Part shown: positions 16,110-25,848 of the stretch, piece after piece
Numbering within the stretch: the first letter of the stretch is position 1
How the letters are laid out: each line of letters opens with the position of its first letter
Origin: Vicingus serpentipes
Lineage (GTDB): Bacteria; Bacteroidota; Bacteroidia; Flavobacteriales_E; Vicingaceae
Length of the DNA stretch: 64,000 nucleotides
NCBI GenBank assembly: GCA_024103385.1
Contig: JAGFIT010000025.1
Location: forward strand, 51,043-115,042
Reading direction: 5' to 3'
Notes under the pieces: generated by a model
The model's database searches: none
Seen by the model: the letters and a program-made list of their open reading frames with translations, nothing else
What the model was told of the DNA's origin: nothing
Position numbers and translations under genes: made by a program

Positions 16110-16136
16110 AGGTTGTTATAATAACAGCCTTTTTTT
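16110..16136 (+). terminator. Intrinsic terminator after the metzincin gene
   Basis: An 8-bp stem AGGTTGTT / AATAACAGCCT with one G-T pair and loop ATAAT runs into seven Ts. It is 77 bases after the protease stop and 24 bases before the next ATG. Confidence 0.8.
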
Positions 16137-16159
16137 ACGTGCTTATTAGCTAAACTGCT

Positions 16160-18034
16160 ATGTTTAAAACAATTTTCTATTACCTCATACTTGCTTTTAT
16201 CCTTATTACTTCTTTAGTTTATTACGCTCCATTTAATGATTATCTCTACAATTCTGATCATGCTATACATGTTCTTATGGCTAAAGATTTTCAATTTCCA
16301 AGAGATATTTTTTATTGGGGACAAAATAGATTGGGCAGTTTTTTCCCTTTAATTTCTTTTTTTCTCAGCAAAATACTAAACATTCACTTACTTTATATTT
16401 CTACCATTACGCTGTACTTATTCCTATTAATTTCTTTTGCTATCTTATCAAAGCACATAGCGCATAACTCCATGAAAATAGCTCTTTTTAGCCTAATATT
16501 TATGCCTTTAGGAGAATATCATGCTTTAATTTTAATTGGCCATCCATACTGTACTCAGTTATTGTCTGGAGTACTATTTATTTATTTTTTATACCATCTG
16601 AAACATTATATGCTTTCACAAAACAGCTTCAATAAAAAAACGATACTTATTTCATCAGGGTTAATCACTTTGTCCTTTTTATTTTACTTCGTTGGTGTAT
16701 GGACATCAGAGTTAAACCTTGTTTTTATCTTAATTCCTTTCTTTTATGTTGTTTTTGATAAACCCACTTTTGATTTTTTTAAAAGAAACTTCAAAAATGT
16801 TTGGCTTTATTTCTTTCTATGTTATGGGGGGGGGTTATTAATTTTATGCCTATGGGGAGCAAAAAAAATAAAAACTTACAGTGTAGAAGATGCTGTTTAT
16901 GATAACCCATTTTTAACAAACTACTCCGAAATAAAAACTCATTTCCAGTTTTTTTTAAATAAACTAAAAACAACTCTTTTCTTTCGAGACACAGCAACAG
17001 TTGAAAACTTCTTCTATTGGTTTTTAATCACCTTAGTTATTCTATTGGTTGTTAGGTTCATTAAAAACCCAAAAATAAATTTCCACAAAATTCAACTACA
17101 CAATGCTCTTTTTATTTTAACACTTACAGTAATTATCATGCTTTTTTTCTCTAGATGGAATTACCGTTCTGAATTTGCTCCTCGGTATTTTACTCCTATA
17201 TATATCCCTTTTTGTTATGCCCTTATTATACTTTTTGATAAACCGCTTTTTACTAAAAAGCTCAAAACAATCATTGCTATTGTTTTTTTTCTTCTTCCAA
17301 TGAGTTATTGTTATAGTAATTATATGGGGAAACAAACAGAAAGTGCGTTAAAAAAATTGGAAGATTATACCCTCCTGCCTGAAGGAACATTGTTCGGAGA
17401 TTATTGGGAAGTATACAAGATTGCGTCCGTTGCAATTGATAATCTCTATCCTTTGCCTTACGATCATTTATCCGTAAGAAATTATGCCTGGAAAGACAAA
17501 TTACTCCTACAAAATAATTTTTATTTACCTAACACCGGAGGAATTCCAGGAGGGATTAGAGATACTATTTTTCAATTTGGTTTATTTTTTAAGTTCTCTG
17601 GAACTAAATATAACTGTAATGGCACCGAAGTTTTAAAATATCATAAACTATACAACAGTATTGATGCAAGATATAAAATAAAGGCAGCGAATAACAAATA
17701 CCTCTCTGTTAACCCATCCTCTTTAATAGTTACTGCCAGCGAGACGAGCCATAATAAAGCAGAATCATTTCTAATAACTCAAGCTTGGGGAAAATGGTTA
17801 ATAAAAAGAGAGTTAGGAGATTATCTTGCTTTAGATGAAATAAATAAAAAAATTTACGCAAATCATCCTAATCCATGGGGCGCTGCTCTCATGGATCTTA
17901 ATTGGAATGCAAACAACAAAATGAGCATAATTGCATCTAACGAAAAAACTATAACTATTAATTTAGATGTTGAAAATGCTTTGTTTGCTAATGCTAATAA
18001 CTCGAATTTAGAAGGGTTTACGTTTGAAAAATAA
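16160..18034 (+). CDS. GT-C-like polytopic membrane protein with C-terminal beta-trefoil-like domain and a G9 tract
   Basis: This 624 aa protein has about eleven hydrophobic segments over residues 1-400. An acidic loop (NDYLYNSDHAIHVLMAKDF) follows the first segment, where GT-C glycosyltransferases keep their catalytic acidic residue. These enzymes move sugars from polyprenyl-phosphate carriers to acceptors at the outer face of the inner membrane. Residues about 500-610 read like a fascin/ricin-type beta-trefoil (KIKAANNKYLSVNPSS and WLIKRELGDYLALDE repeats). Codons 223-225 are GGG GGG GGG, a run of nine Gs at 16826-16834; one G fewer gives a TAA two codons later. The substrate is unknown. 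No close named family was recognised. Confidence 0.75.
   Translation: MFKTIFYYLILAFILITSLVYYAPFNDYLYNSDHAIHVLMAKDFQFPRDIFYWGQNRLGSFFPLISFFLSKILNIHLLYISTITLYLFLLISFAILSKHIAHNSMKIALFSLIFMPLGEYHALILIGHPYCTQLLSGVLFIYFLYHLKHYMLSQNSFNKKTILISSGLITLSFLFYFVGVWTSELNLVFILIPFFYVVFDKPTFDFFKRNFKNVWLYFFLCYGGGLLILCLWGAKKIKTYSVEDAVYDNPFLTNYSEIKTHFQFFLNKLKTTLFFRDTATVENFFYWFLITLVILLVVRFIKNPKINFHKIQLHNALFILTLTVIIMLFFSRWNYRSEFAPRYFTPIYIPFCYALIILFDKPLFTKKLKTIIAIVFFLLPMSYCYSNYMGKQTESALKKLEDYTLLPEGTLFGDYWEVYKIASVAIDNLYPLPYDHLSVRNYAWKDKLLLQNNFYLPNTGGIPGGIRDTIFQFGLFFKFSGTKYNCNGTEVLKYHKLYNSIDARYKIKAANNKYLSVNPSSLIVTASETSHNKAESFLITQAWGKWLIKRELGDYLALDEINKKIYANHPNPWGAALMDLNWNANNKMSIIASNEKTITINLDVENALFANANNSNLEGFTFEK
16826..16834 (+). 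repeat. G9 homopolymer tract, candidate contingency locus
   Basis: Nine consecutive Gs lie inside a GT-C-like gene in otherwise AT-rich DNA, and this is the longest G tract I found in the window. With eight Gs the frame reads TAT GGG GGG GGT TAT TAA. With ten, the frame closes about 26 codons later at a TGA. Slipped-strand change here would switch the protein off. Confidence 0.6.
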
Positions 18035-18081
18035 AATTTCAGGTTTAAATCGTTGTGCGGTTCCAAATTTATTCACAGAAA

Positions 18082-20019
18082 TTACTCTCGTTCATCTAGC
18101 CCCTTGCGCAAGTTTTCATTATCAGGTTCTTTCAACATAGCTTCGAAACCTTCAGGTTTACCTAAAGTAGTAAAATTAGTCCAATAAGACTCTTTCGTCA
18201 TGTCCGACCAATGTAAACAGGTTTTTGTTTGCTGTGTTTGAAAAAGATTAAGAGAACTTGTTAAAAAAAAGAGAATAAAAGGAATCACTCTTAAGTAAAA
18301 AGGCGTTTGATTAAAATATGTAAAAAAGGCTGCTAAGGGAATCGCCAATAATCCATAAGAGTCAACCATTGGACGACTACCAAACCCTCCCCCATAATAC
18401 CATGACCACCAGCTATACATAACAAAAATATTAACAGGAAGAAAGACTAACAAAGGAAGAAAAAATTTCCTCTGCATTTTATATAGCGGTAAAATGCCTA
18501 TTAGTGCAAAAATCATAATTGGGGTATAAACTAACCACCCTTTACGATAACTAAACAATCCATCCAGAATATGCGGATTGTTAAAGTAAAAACGTTCTTC
18601 ACCATAGGAGAAAAATAGCCAGTGATTCGTAGCATACTTCCAAAACGCCATTTGTGGTAACCACACCAGTAAAGCAGCAATAATAATTAATAAAATTTGG
18701 TGTTTATATTTCCATAAAAAGACCATTTTATTTTTAATGTCTGTTAAAGACTTAATATCGTATAACAGAAAAAAGACAACAATTAAAGCATTAGTTGGTC
18801 GTATTAAAGCAATTAAGCCCGAGAGCAATCCTAAACTCACAGCTAATGATATTTTTGGGTTTTCGTACCACCTCATCGTACTCCAGATAAAGAGTATAAT
18901 TAAACAAAAACTATATGCATGCGACATGCCTGGTTCTATTGTGGTATAATAAAATAAATTAGTAGCTAATACAACAGAAAACAAGGTAAGACTAGCGACA
19001 ACATCATTAAAATACTTCAATAAAATTTTTCTCAAATAAAACAACCCAATAAAAACATACAACCAACACCCTAAAACAATCATCTTTCCGTAAGGTTCAG
19101 AATAACCATACGCTGTATAGTTCTGAAGCTTAGCAACAAGATGACCAGTTAGAAAAAAGGGCAAATACATAAAAGACAACCCCATTGATGTTTTAGGAAG
19201 TCTTCTTCCTGTTTCTTCATTATCATCAACCCAAATATCTCCTTCAAAATCAAACGGTAAATTATCAACATATTCAAACGACAAATCGTTAAAAATAAAA
19301 GCCGCAGGCAAATACTCATAATAAGAAACCACATCATGAACAATTACCTTGTTGTCTTTCCATGGTTTAGTGTCAAAAACGACAAAGAGTAATATAAACC
19401 CTATTACCAAAACAGATTTATAAGAATATTTATTCTCTCTAATTAAGTTAGGAAAAAATTTAAACAACATAAATACCCCAACCATAAAAGTTATTAATTG
19501 GAAAAAAAATCTACCCAAATTCAACTCCAACAAAGAGAGCAAAGAATCGGGTAATGAAAAATAGCTTTTGATTCTAAATAATGTCGCTCTTTTAGTTAAA
19601 GAGGTTTTTACTCCTAAATCATTATCAACAAAAACATTCTCTCCTTCTTTTGTTAATATCCTATAATATTGTTTGTGTGGTTTTAAAATAAAAAAGGAAG
19701 CTTTTTTATCCTTTTGATCTACAGAAGGAATATTTAAAAAATTACCTGTTGAAGACTTAATTTTTATGATGCTATCATTCTCATAAATAATATAAAACAT
19801 ATCCCATCCATCATGTTTTCTTCCATTTGCAAACAACTGATTATTGTTCCTATCTTCAGAAATAAAATTTCCATCTAACGGCCTTATTATTACCTTATTG
19901 CTGGAAAAAAAAGGGCGAGAAGACTCTTCTTTAGCGCAAGAGTTTAGTAGTATTAATACCGTAAAAAACAGCAAAACTCGAACAATATGCGAGATGCTAT
20001 TTTGCTTTAAATAAACCAT
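18082..20019 (-). CDS. GT-C-like membrane protein with N-terminal beta-trefoil-like domain
   Basis: In this 645 aa protein the first 30 residues look like a lipoprotein signal (LLFFTVLILLNSCAKEESS), followed by a soluble domain (about 35-155) with fascin/trefoil-like repeats (IKIKSSTGNFLNIPS, YRILTKEGENVFVDND). About ten membrane segments follow from residue 165. The membrane part is clearly paralogous to the gene at 23992-25848: both have an LPAxFIxNDL loop, RKGWLxYTPIM, and an S/TWWSWYYGG-like block. The role is presumably sugar or phospho-sugar transfer using the product of the upstream GT2, with which it overlaps by 23 bases. A polytopic protein starting with an apparent lipobox is odd; that segment may simply be TM1. 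Confidence 0.75.
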   Translation of the reverse strand: MVYLKQNSISHIVRVLLFFTVLILLNSCAKEESSRPFFSSNKVIIRPLDGNFISEDRNNNQLFANGRKHDGWDMFYIIYENDSIIKIKSSTGNFLNIPSVDQKDKKASFFILKPHKQYYRILTKEGENVFVDNDLGVKTSLTKRATLFRIKSYFSLPDSLLSLLELNLGRFFFQLITFMVGVFMLFKFFPNLIRENKYSYKSVLVIGFILLFVVFDTKPWKDNKVIVHDVVSYYEYLPAAFIFNDLSFEYVDNLPFDFEGDIWVDDNEETGRRLPKTSMGLSFMYLPFFLTGHLVAKLQNYTAYGYSEPYGKMIVLGCWLYVFIGLFYLRKILLKYFNDVVASLTLFSVVLATNLFYYTTIEPGMSHAYSFCLIILFIWSTMRWYENPKISLAVSLGLLSGLIALIRPTNALIVVFFLLYDIKSLTDIKNKMVFLWKYKHQILLIIIAALLVWLPQMAFWKYATNHWLFFSYGEERFYFNNPHILDGLFSYRKGWLVYTPIMIFALIGILPLYKMQRKFFLPLLVFLPVNIFVMYSWWSWYYGGGFGSRPMVDSYGLLAIPLAAFFTYFNQTPFYLRVIPFILFFLTSSLNLFQTQQTKTCLHWSDMTKESYWTNFTTLGKPEGFEAMLKEPDNENLRKGLDERE

Positions 20020-20734
20020 ACTTAATTATTGTCCTAAAGATTCTAAACCCATCCATATTCTTTAGTTTTTTACCTTCCCCTAAGTTTCGAGGGAAATAAT
20101 TTACAGGAACCTCAGCTATCCAATTTTTTTGGATGCGGGCACATTTTATAATTAATTCAGCCTCAAAGCCAAAACGATTTTCATTTAAATGTAATTGATT
20201 AAAAAACTTCAAAGAAATTAATTTGTAACCACAAGCCATATCCGTTAAATGAACATTGGTTAAGATAGATGTTATTAAGGTAAATAACTTGTTTGCAAAA
20301 TAACGCTTAAAAGCCGCTTGTGTTCGTATAACTCCTGGCAAATAGCGAGAGCCATTCACAAAAGGAACACTTAAATCATTGGCTGCATTTAGAAGTGAAG
20401 GGATATCTTTAGGGCTTAATTCTAAATCTGCATCTTGAAGTAAAATATAATCTCCAGAAGCAACAGCAGCACCTGTTTTTACAGCAGCACCTTTCCCTTT
20501 ATTAACAGAGTGTTGTAATAGCTTCATCCCTGAATTTTTCTTTACATACTCCTCTACCACAGCAAAAGAATCATCTGTTGAAGCATCATCAACAATAATT
20601 ATTTCAATATGAGTAACAAAACCTGGATATTTAACTTGCCTTAGTGTGTCAAGAAGGCTAATAATCAAGCTCTGCTCATTATATAGCGGAATAATAATAC
20701 TTACACTTATTTTTTGTGTGTCATTTTTACTCAT
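19997..20734 (-). CDS. GT2 family glycosyltransferase (dolichyl-phosphate-glucose synthase-like)
   Basis: This 245 aa cytoplasmic GT-A enzyme is predicted to transfer a sugar from a nucleotide donor to polyprenyl phosphate. The nucleotide-binding start VSIIIPLYNEQSLI, the DDASTDDS acidic site, NKGKGAAVKTG and the metal-binding LLQDADLEL all fit Dpm1/Alg5-like GT2 proteins. The C-terminal part includes DMACGYKLIS and RFGFEAELIIKCAR, also typical. There is no membrane domain. The downstream GT-C gene overlaps its 3' end by 23 bases, so the pair probably works as donor-maker and membrane transferase. It is paralogous to the GT2 at 25845-26558. Confidence 0.88.
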   Translation of the reverse strand: MSKNDTQKISVSIIIPLYNEQSLIISLLDTLRQVKYPGFVTHIEIIIVDDASTDDSFAVVEEYVKKNSGMKLLQHSVNKGKGAAVKTGAAVASGDYILLQDADLELSPKDIPSLLNAANDLSVPFVNGSRYLPGVIRTQAAFKRYFANKLFTLITSILTNVHLTDMACGYKLISLKFFNQLHLNENRFGFEAELIIKCARIQKNWIAEVPVNYFPRNLGEGKKLKNMDGFRIFRTIIKYGLFKAK

Positions 20735-20821
20735 TAATCTTCTCCTTATTCCTTACAAAAATAAGTATTGATTAATAAACTCTTTGCTTAAAGCATTATT
20801 TTATGAATAGGATATAAATAT

Positions 20822-20829
20822 TAACTTTG
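20822..20829 (+). promoter_or_regulatory. -7 promoter element for the GH5-like gene
   Basis: TAACTTTG matches TAnnTTTG and lies 27 bases before the ATG at 20857, in the divergent gap with the GT2 gene. No clear -33 box was seen at 19-21 bases upstream. Confidence 0.45.
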
Positions 20830-20856
20830 ATTCTACTAATTTTTTACAAAAAATAA

Positions 20857-22332
20857 ATGAGAAAATTCTTCCTCCCGTTCTGCGGTATTACTACTATTTT
20901 TATCCTTATCTATTTATTCTTACAAAAGCCTCAAGGCTTTGTGTCCATTAAAAGTGACTCTTTCATATTAAATGACTCCTCATTTTATCCCATAACACTT
21001 AACTATATAGTAAGATTACAAGCTAATGAAAATGATGTGTGGCCATGTCCTGCATCTGAATATATAAACCAAAAAGGGCATCTCTACACCTCCAAAGATT
21101 CTTGTTTGATACAACTAGAATCAGATATGCTACTAATTAAACAATTGGGATTTAATACCGTGCGAATTGTTGGAATAGGAGAAGTTAACGTAGATAAGGA
21201 TCATAAAGGCTCCCTCTCTTTTAGAGCGTCATATGGAAATGATAAAGACTCTACCTTTATTTTGACCCATTCCGAAAAAAACTACACGAGCTATTTTAAC
21301 GCCATAGAAGAAATGCTCCTAATTATTGATAAGGTAGGGTTAAAGGTTATTTTCTTAACCCGTCTTTCTGCTGATTTTAAAACTACCGAAAACCACCTAA
21401 TGAGGCTCGCTAAACGTTTTAAAAACAACAAGACCATAATGGCCTTTGACATTTTTAATGAACCCTTGTATTTTGACCCCATAGAAAGACCAAAAAAAGA
21501 AGCATATCATCTTGCTAAAAGCTGGACGAACCTTATAAAAATGTATGCGCCTAACCACCTTTCAACAATAGGGCTAGAGGGAATACGAGAAGTTTTTGAG
21601 TGGGATCCAAATATCTTACCAGTCGATTTTATTTCTTATCACCCTTATGAATATGAGCCTGAGCAAGTACGGAACGAAATTTATTGGTATGGTAAATATA
21701 CCAAAAAGCCTTGGATAATAGGTGAGACAGCTATTCCTGCTAACAACGATTCCATTACTTATGAAGAACAACGATTATTTGCTAAAAAAACCCTAGAACA
21801 AGCACACAATTGTGGAGCCTCAGGATATTCTTGGTGGCAATACAAAGATGTTGATTGGGGAAAATATCACGCCAGCTTTATGGGCATTGTAAATTGGGAA
21901 GGAGAAACACAAGTTAAAAAAGCTCCAATTCCCATTCAAGGAACCGTTAAGCCTGTTGCACAAGCTTTTAAAGAGTTTGACTCATCTGCTAAAAAAGGAG
22001 AGTGCTTATGTCTTAATAATTATTATAATTATTCTGAATCTAAAGTATTTAGGTTAAAAGGTAAATTAGTAGACAACAACAATAAACCCATCCAAGGAGG
22101 GGTTATCTTAGCATGGAACGAATGGTGGAGCCATTCTTACCATACAATCACAAAGCATGATGGTAGTTTTGAGCTGCTTGGTAGCTATCCTTTTTACCAC
22201 TGGATGGCATCTGCAACAGAGTATTCTATGGTTAGAGGGGATATAAACCCTGACACCGCTGAGGTAGTAACAGGCATTCCCGAAATCAACTTAAGTGAGC
22301 TACAAATCAAGCCATTAGACTTTATTAATTAA
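20857..22332 (+). CDS. GH5-like glycoside hydrolase with C-terminal carboxypeptidase-regulatory-like domain
   Basis: This 491 aa protein starts with a signal anchor (residues 5-23). The (beta/alpha)8 hydrolase domain shows FDIFNEPLYFD with the acid/base Glu202 and WIIGETAIPAN with the nucleophile Glu290, spaced as in GH5/clan GH-A. GASGYSWWQYKDVDWG near residue 325 is the usual strand-8 aromatic region. Residues about 400-485 form a CarboxypepD_reg-like beta-sandwich (FRLKGKLVDNNNKPIQGG). The enzyme is expected to cleave beta-glycosidic bonds outside the cytoplasm. Its place between two GT2/GT-C cassettes suggests trimming or remodelling of the glycan they make rather than food degradation, which is inference. 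Confidence 0.82.
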   Translation: MRKFFLPFCGITTIFILIYLFLQKPQGFVSIKSDSFILNDSSFYPITLNYIVRLQANENDVWPCPASEYINQKGHLYTSKDSCLIQLESDMLLIKQLGFNTVRIVGIGEVNVDKDHKGSLSFRASYGNDKDSTFILTHSEKNYTSYFNAIEEMLLIIDKVGLKVIFLTRLSADFKTTENHLMRLAKRFKNNKTIMAFDIFNEPLYFDPIERPKKEAYHLAKSWTNLIKMYAPNHLSTIGLEGIREVFEWDPNILPVDFISYHPYEYEPEQVRNEIYWYGKYTKKPWIIGETAIPANNDSITYEEQRLFAKKTLEQAHNCGASGYSWWQYKDVDWGKYHASFMGIVNWEGETQVKKAPIPIQGTVKPVAQAFKEFDSSAKKGECLCLNNYYNYSESKVFRLKGKLVDNNNKPIQGGVILAWNEWWSHSYHTITKHDGSFELLGSYPFYHWMASATEYSMVRGDINPDTAEVVTGIPEINLSELQIKPLDFIN

Positions 22333-22361
22333 ACTCGCTTACTCTTCAAAAAACAGAAACT

Positions 22362-23984
22362 TTATTCTCGCTTAAAGTTAACCAGGTGAATAGCATCTTG
22401 CGAAATATTGTTTTGTTGACACCAAGAAGTTAAACTTTCTAAATCGGTGTTATCAAAAAATGACATGTAATTGTCAGGATATGACCCTGAATAACCATTT
22501 ACACATGAAAGGTGAAGCTCTTGAGAAGCAAGCATAACGCTGATATGGTGATCGATAATATCTATATGAGAATTTTCCTTTTCTTTATTTAATGCTACTG
22601 CTACAACTTGGTGTTTTTTTATTCCCGCTTGACTAATTTGATTTTTTATTACCTCAACCTTTTGAATCGATTCTTCTTTATTAAACCTTCTAACATCCCA
22701 ATTTAAATTGTAAACATTATCCATAATTACGAGTAATGGAAGAAAGTAAATAATTTTTAGTTTTAAAAAAGACTTTTTACTTAACTCATGAGAAACATAA
22801 ATAGCTATCAAAATAAAAAACATAATTTCTACATTTATTATTCTATTTAATGCCCTCATTGAAGCAAAACCTGGTAACCTATAAATAAGTTTATAAGGAA
22901 TAAACCCATTAAAATTCATACAGAAAATCATACTCAATAAAAAAGCAAGAAATAAAAACTGCCCCATTCTTCCTTCCTTCTTTTTTCTTTTTTTGTAGAA
23001 GAGAATAACAGGCATGCAAATTACCGTAACCCAAGGCAATACCCCAGGGAATAAAAAATGCACCCACCACTCATCAAAACCTTCAAAACATGGATTTTGA
23101 ATATAAAAGATTTCTTTCCATAAAAAAGAGGCGGGTTGAACGAAAAAATAAGAAAGAGGGTGAGGAATACTATTTACTATTTCATCAAAAGTTCTTAATC
23201 CTGTCACCCTAGAAAGCTCAAAATAAGGATAAATTAGGGGATAAATAGTAATTCCCGCCAATAAAAGGGTGCTAAAAAAAATTAAATTATTTTTCTTGTT
23301 TTTAAATTGATGGAAGAAAGCAATATCCCGGTAAGCAACAAAATAACTGCCCACAATAAAAAGCAACGCGTAGATTACGAAAAAACCTAAATAAATACCA
23401 CAATAAAATTGATACACCACCGCCATAGTCGTGAAAAAGAAATACTTTATTTCTTTTTTAGATAAATACTGCCAAACCCAGTAAAAAATTAACGGAATCA
23501 TAAATTTCGGAAAAACTTGAGCATGACCAATCATGCCTAAATTATAGATACCGAAAGCAAAAATATATGCCCCTACTGACGCAAGTATCGCGTTGTTAAA
23601 CCACTTATTTAATGCCACATAACAACATGCGAAATTTAAAGCGGACAACACTAAAAACCATAATTGAAAGGAAGTTTCTCTACCAAAATCAAAGGCTCTA
23701 AAAAGAGAATAAAGGGGTACAGAACCTAACAAATTATCAGAGTAGGCAATTACATTTTTAGTAGGATAAAGAAAAGGGGCACTCCAGTATTCTTTTACTT
23801 GACCCGTTAGATATTGGTATCCATGCTCTAAAATATAATTGTTAAACCTGGTATCACCCATGTCTCCAGGAAGATAAGTGAAATCATACCCGATAATTCG
23901 GATAGCGAATGTATATAACCCCACTATAAATAATAACAAAGGAATTATTACTTTCGAAATCCATATAGAATAATCTGTTTTCAC
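22362..23984 (-). CDS. Polytopic membrane protein, GT-C/YfhO-like
   Basis: This 540 aa protein has about eleven hydrophobic segments and a C-terminal soluble portion of about 100 residues. After TM1 there is an acidic loop (YLPGDMGDTRFNNYILEHG) resembling the first-loop acidic site of GT-C transferases, and TWCQQN/AIHLVNF at the end belongs to the soluble part. The pattern is like YfhO or other uncharacterised GT-C proteins; substrate and acceptor are unknown. It lies 7 bases after the preceding GT-C gene and closes the USP-GT2-GT-C-GT-C block on this strand. Assignment to GT-C is by topology, not by a diagnostic motif. Confidence 0.6.
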   Translation of the reverse strand: MKTDYSIWISKVIIPLLLFIVGLYTFAIRIIGYDFTYLPGDMGDTRFNNYILEHGYQYLTGQVKEYWSAPFLYPTKNVIAYSDNLLGSVPLYSLFRAFDFGRETSFQLWFLVLSALNFACCYVALNKWFNNAILASVGAYIFAFGIYNLGMIGHAQVFPKFMIPLIFYWVWQYLSKKEIKYFFFTTMAVVYQFYCGIYLGFFVIYALLFIVGSYFVAYRDIAFFHQFKNKKNNLIFFSTLLLAGITIYPLIYPYFELSRVTGLRTFDEIVNSIPHPLSYFFVQPASFLWKEIFYIQNPCFEGFDEWWVHFLFPGVLPWVTVICMPVILFYKKRKKKEGRMGQFLFLAFLLSMIFCMNFNGFIPYKLIYRLPGFASMRALNRIINVEIMFFILIAIYVSHELSKKSFLKLKIIYFLPLLVIMDNVYNLNWDVRRFNKEESIQKVEVIKNQISQAGIKKHQVVAVALNKEKENSHIDIIDHHISVMLASQELHLSCVNGYSGSYPDNYMSFFDNTDLESLTSWCQQNNISQDAIHLVNFKRE

Positions 23985-23991
23985 TTTTTAA

Positions 23992-25848
23992 TTATTCTTT
24001 TTTATTAAACACTTCTATTTTTAAGTCGTCTATTATTATTTCTTCTGTTCCTCTCAACCACGCATCAACTCTAAACACATCTTCTTTCGTTCTTGGGTGT
24101 GGCGTTAGGTAATATTTTTCTACCTTATTCCATTGGTTTGGAATAAGTTCGGTGTCTCTCTCGGTATCCATTCCTCTGTATTTATACGCTCTCCCTTTGT
24201 ACAAAAAAGTAGTGATTAAGGAAAGTTCGCTCTCTTTCCATTTTTCAGAAGGATAAACCCATAACGTGACCTTAATCCATGCATGATCTTGCTCTGTAAG
24301 TTCGCTAAATTTCTTTTTTATTGCTGGAGAAAAAACATGTGTTTTATCCATTTTAAAAACACGTTTTCCAGAATGTGGATAATCAAATATAACGCCCTCT
24401 TTCTCGTTTTCAAAACCTTCTTCCTCCGTTAAAACCAATTGATATTTTTCTGGATGAAGAAACTCATCAACAGCAGTAAGGCTTCTTTGAATTAATAATA
24501 GTTCTTTTTGTTCTTCTGTTGGTGGAGTTATTTGCCCAAAAACAGAAAAATAGTAGTCTTTGGTCATTCTCTCTTCATTAAGAATCCCATTACTTATTTG
24601 CCATGTTTGAAATAAGTTAAAGATTAAGAAAAAGGACAAAATAAATGTTCCAGAAATTTTTAAAGATTTATTCCATGGGTAGGACAACAGGGCTCCTAAA
24701 GGCAGTCCCATTACAACATAAGATTGCATTAACGCTCTTTGGCTAAAACTTCCTGCGTACCACCAAGTACTCCATGATGAAACAAGGTAAAGGTTAGCAA
24801 TAAAAAACAATAGTGTTGGCACAAATAATTGTCGATGTGTTTTATATAAATAGTAAAATCCTATTATTGAAAACCCCATGATAGGAGTATAAATCAACCA
24901 CCCTTTCCTAAAACTAAATAACACACCTATTGTGTGAGGACTTAACAAATCCAATCCTTCTCCATTATTATTATAGCTATAATAGAAAAATTGACCTGCA
25001 TACAATTTCCAATAAATAAGCTGAGGAAGCCCCACTAAAAAAGCTACAAAAACAGCTCGTAAAACATATTTTTTCTTCTTGATAAGAAATGATATTCTTT
25101 CCTTAAAAGAGCTTACCGAAGTCACGCCATATAAAACAGGAATTAATATCGAAACTACTTCAGAAGGTCGAACGGTAACTATTAACCCAACAATTAATCC
25201 TAAGATTAAAGTGTTTTTATTATTTATCTGTTGATGCCACTTTATTGTGCTCCATATTAAAATTGCGTATAAAGCAAATAAATAATTATGAGTAATAATA
25301 GCATTTCCTCTAATTTGCAAATGCAGGTAATTAGTTCCCAAACAGATAATTAAAATAACAATAGCTGCAATTTTATCAGAAAAAAAATGCAATAAGACTT
25401 TTCTAAAATAGATTAACCCTATTAGCATATACAGTATACCGCTCAGAAAAATAGAAACCTGATATGGTAGAGAAAAACCATCTGCCGGATAGTTGGTAAG
25501 TAAAGCGAATCCATGACCTAACAAAAAAAATGGCGAATATAGAATTGCCATACCTAAAGAATATTGGTTTACATTATGCCCAATTGGCGAAAGTGCTATT
25601 TGGTATAAAGTAGCTGTGTTATGATATATGCTATTAATTTCTTTTACCCAATGCAGGTTGTCTAAACCTAAATCATTGTAAATAAAAAAAGCAGGTAAAT
25701 AAATATAATAACCAAAAACATCCCATCTTAAAACATTAATTGTTGGATTGTGAACAACATTAGTTATTAAAACTAAAATCAGAACAAGAAATAGGACAGC
25801 AAAAGATTTCTTATTCGTTATTGCCCATTTGTTTTTTTTGAAAATCAT
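23992..25848 (-). CDS. GT-C-like membrane protein with C-terminal beta-sandwich-like domain
   Basis: This is the 618 aa paralogue of the 18082-20019 protein. Shared blocks include [16 protein letters not shown] after the first helix, [54 protein letters not shown] and [11 protein letters not shown]. About ten membrane segments fill residues 15-415. The last 150 residues are soluble and beta-rich ([53 protein letters not shown]), resembling a carbohydrate-binding-module or galactose-binding-like sandwich rather than the trefoil-like domain of its paralogue. The start overlaps the GT2 stop (ATGA), so translation is coupled to that transferase. Confidence 0.78.
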   Translation of the reverse strand: MIFKKNKWAITNKKSFAVLFLVLILVLITNVVHNPTINVLRWDVFGYYIYLPAFFIYNDLGLDNLHWVKEINSIYHNTATLYQIALSPIGHNVNQYSLGMAILYSPFFLLGHGFALLTNYPADGFSLPYQVSIFLSGILYMLIGLIYFRKVLLHFFSDKIAAIVILIICLGTNYLHLQIRGNAIITHNYLFALYAILIWSTIKWHQQINNKNTLILGLIVGLIVTVRPSEVVSILIPVLYGVTSVSSFKERISFLIKKKKYVLRAVFVAFLVGLPQLIYWKLYAGQFFYYSYNNNGEGLDLLSPHTIGVLFSFRKGWLIYTPIMGFSIIGFYYLYKTHRQLFVPTLLFFIANLYLVSSWSTWWYAGSFSQRALMQSYVVMGLPLGALLSYPWNKSLKISGTFILSFFLIFNLFQTWQISNGILNEERMTKDYYFSVFGQITPPTEEQKELLLIQRSLTAVDEFLHPEKYQLVLTEEEGFENEKEGVIFDYPHSGKRVFKMDKTHVFSPAIKKKFSELTEQDHAWIKVTLWVYPSEKWKESELSLITTFLYKGRAYKYRGMDTERDTELIPNQWNKVEKYYLTPHPRTKEDVFRVDAWLRGTEEIIIDDLKIEVFNKKE

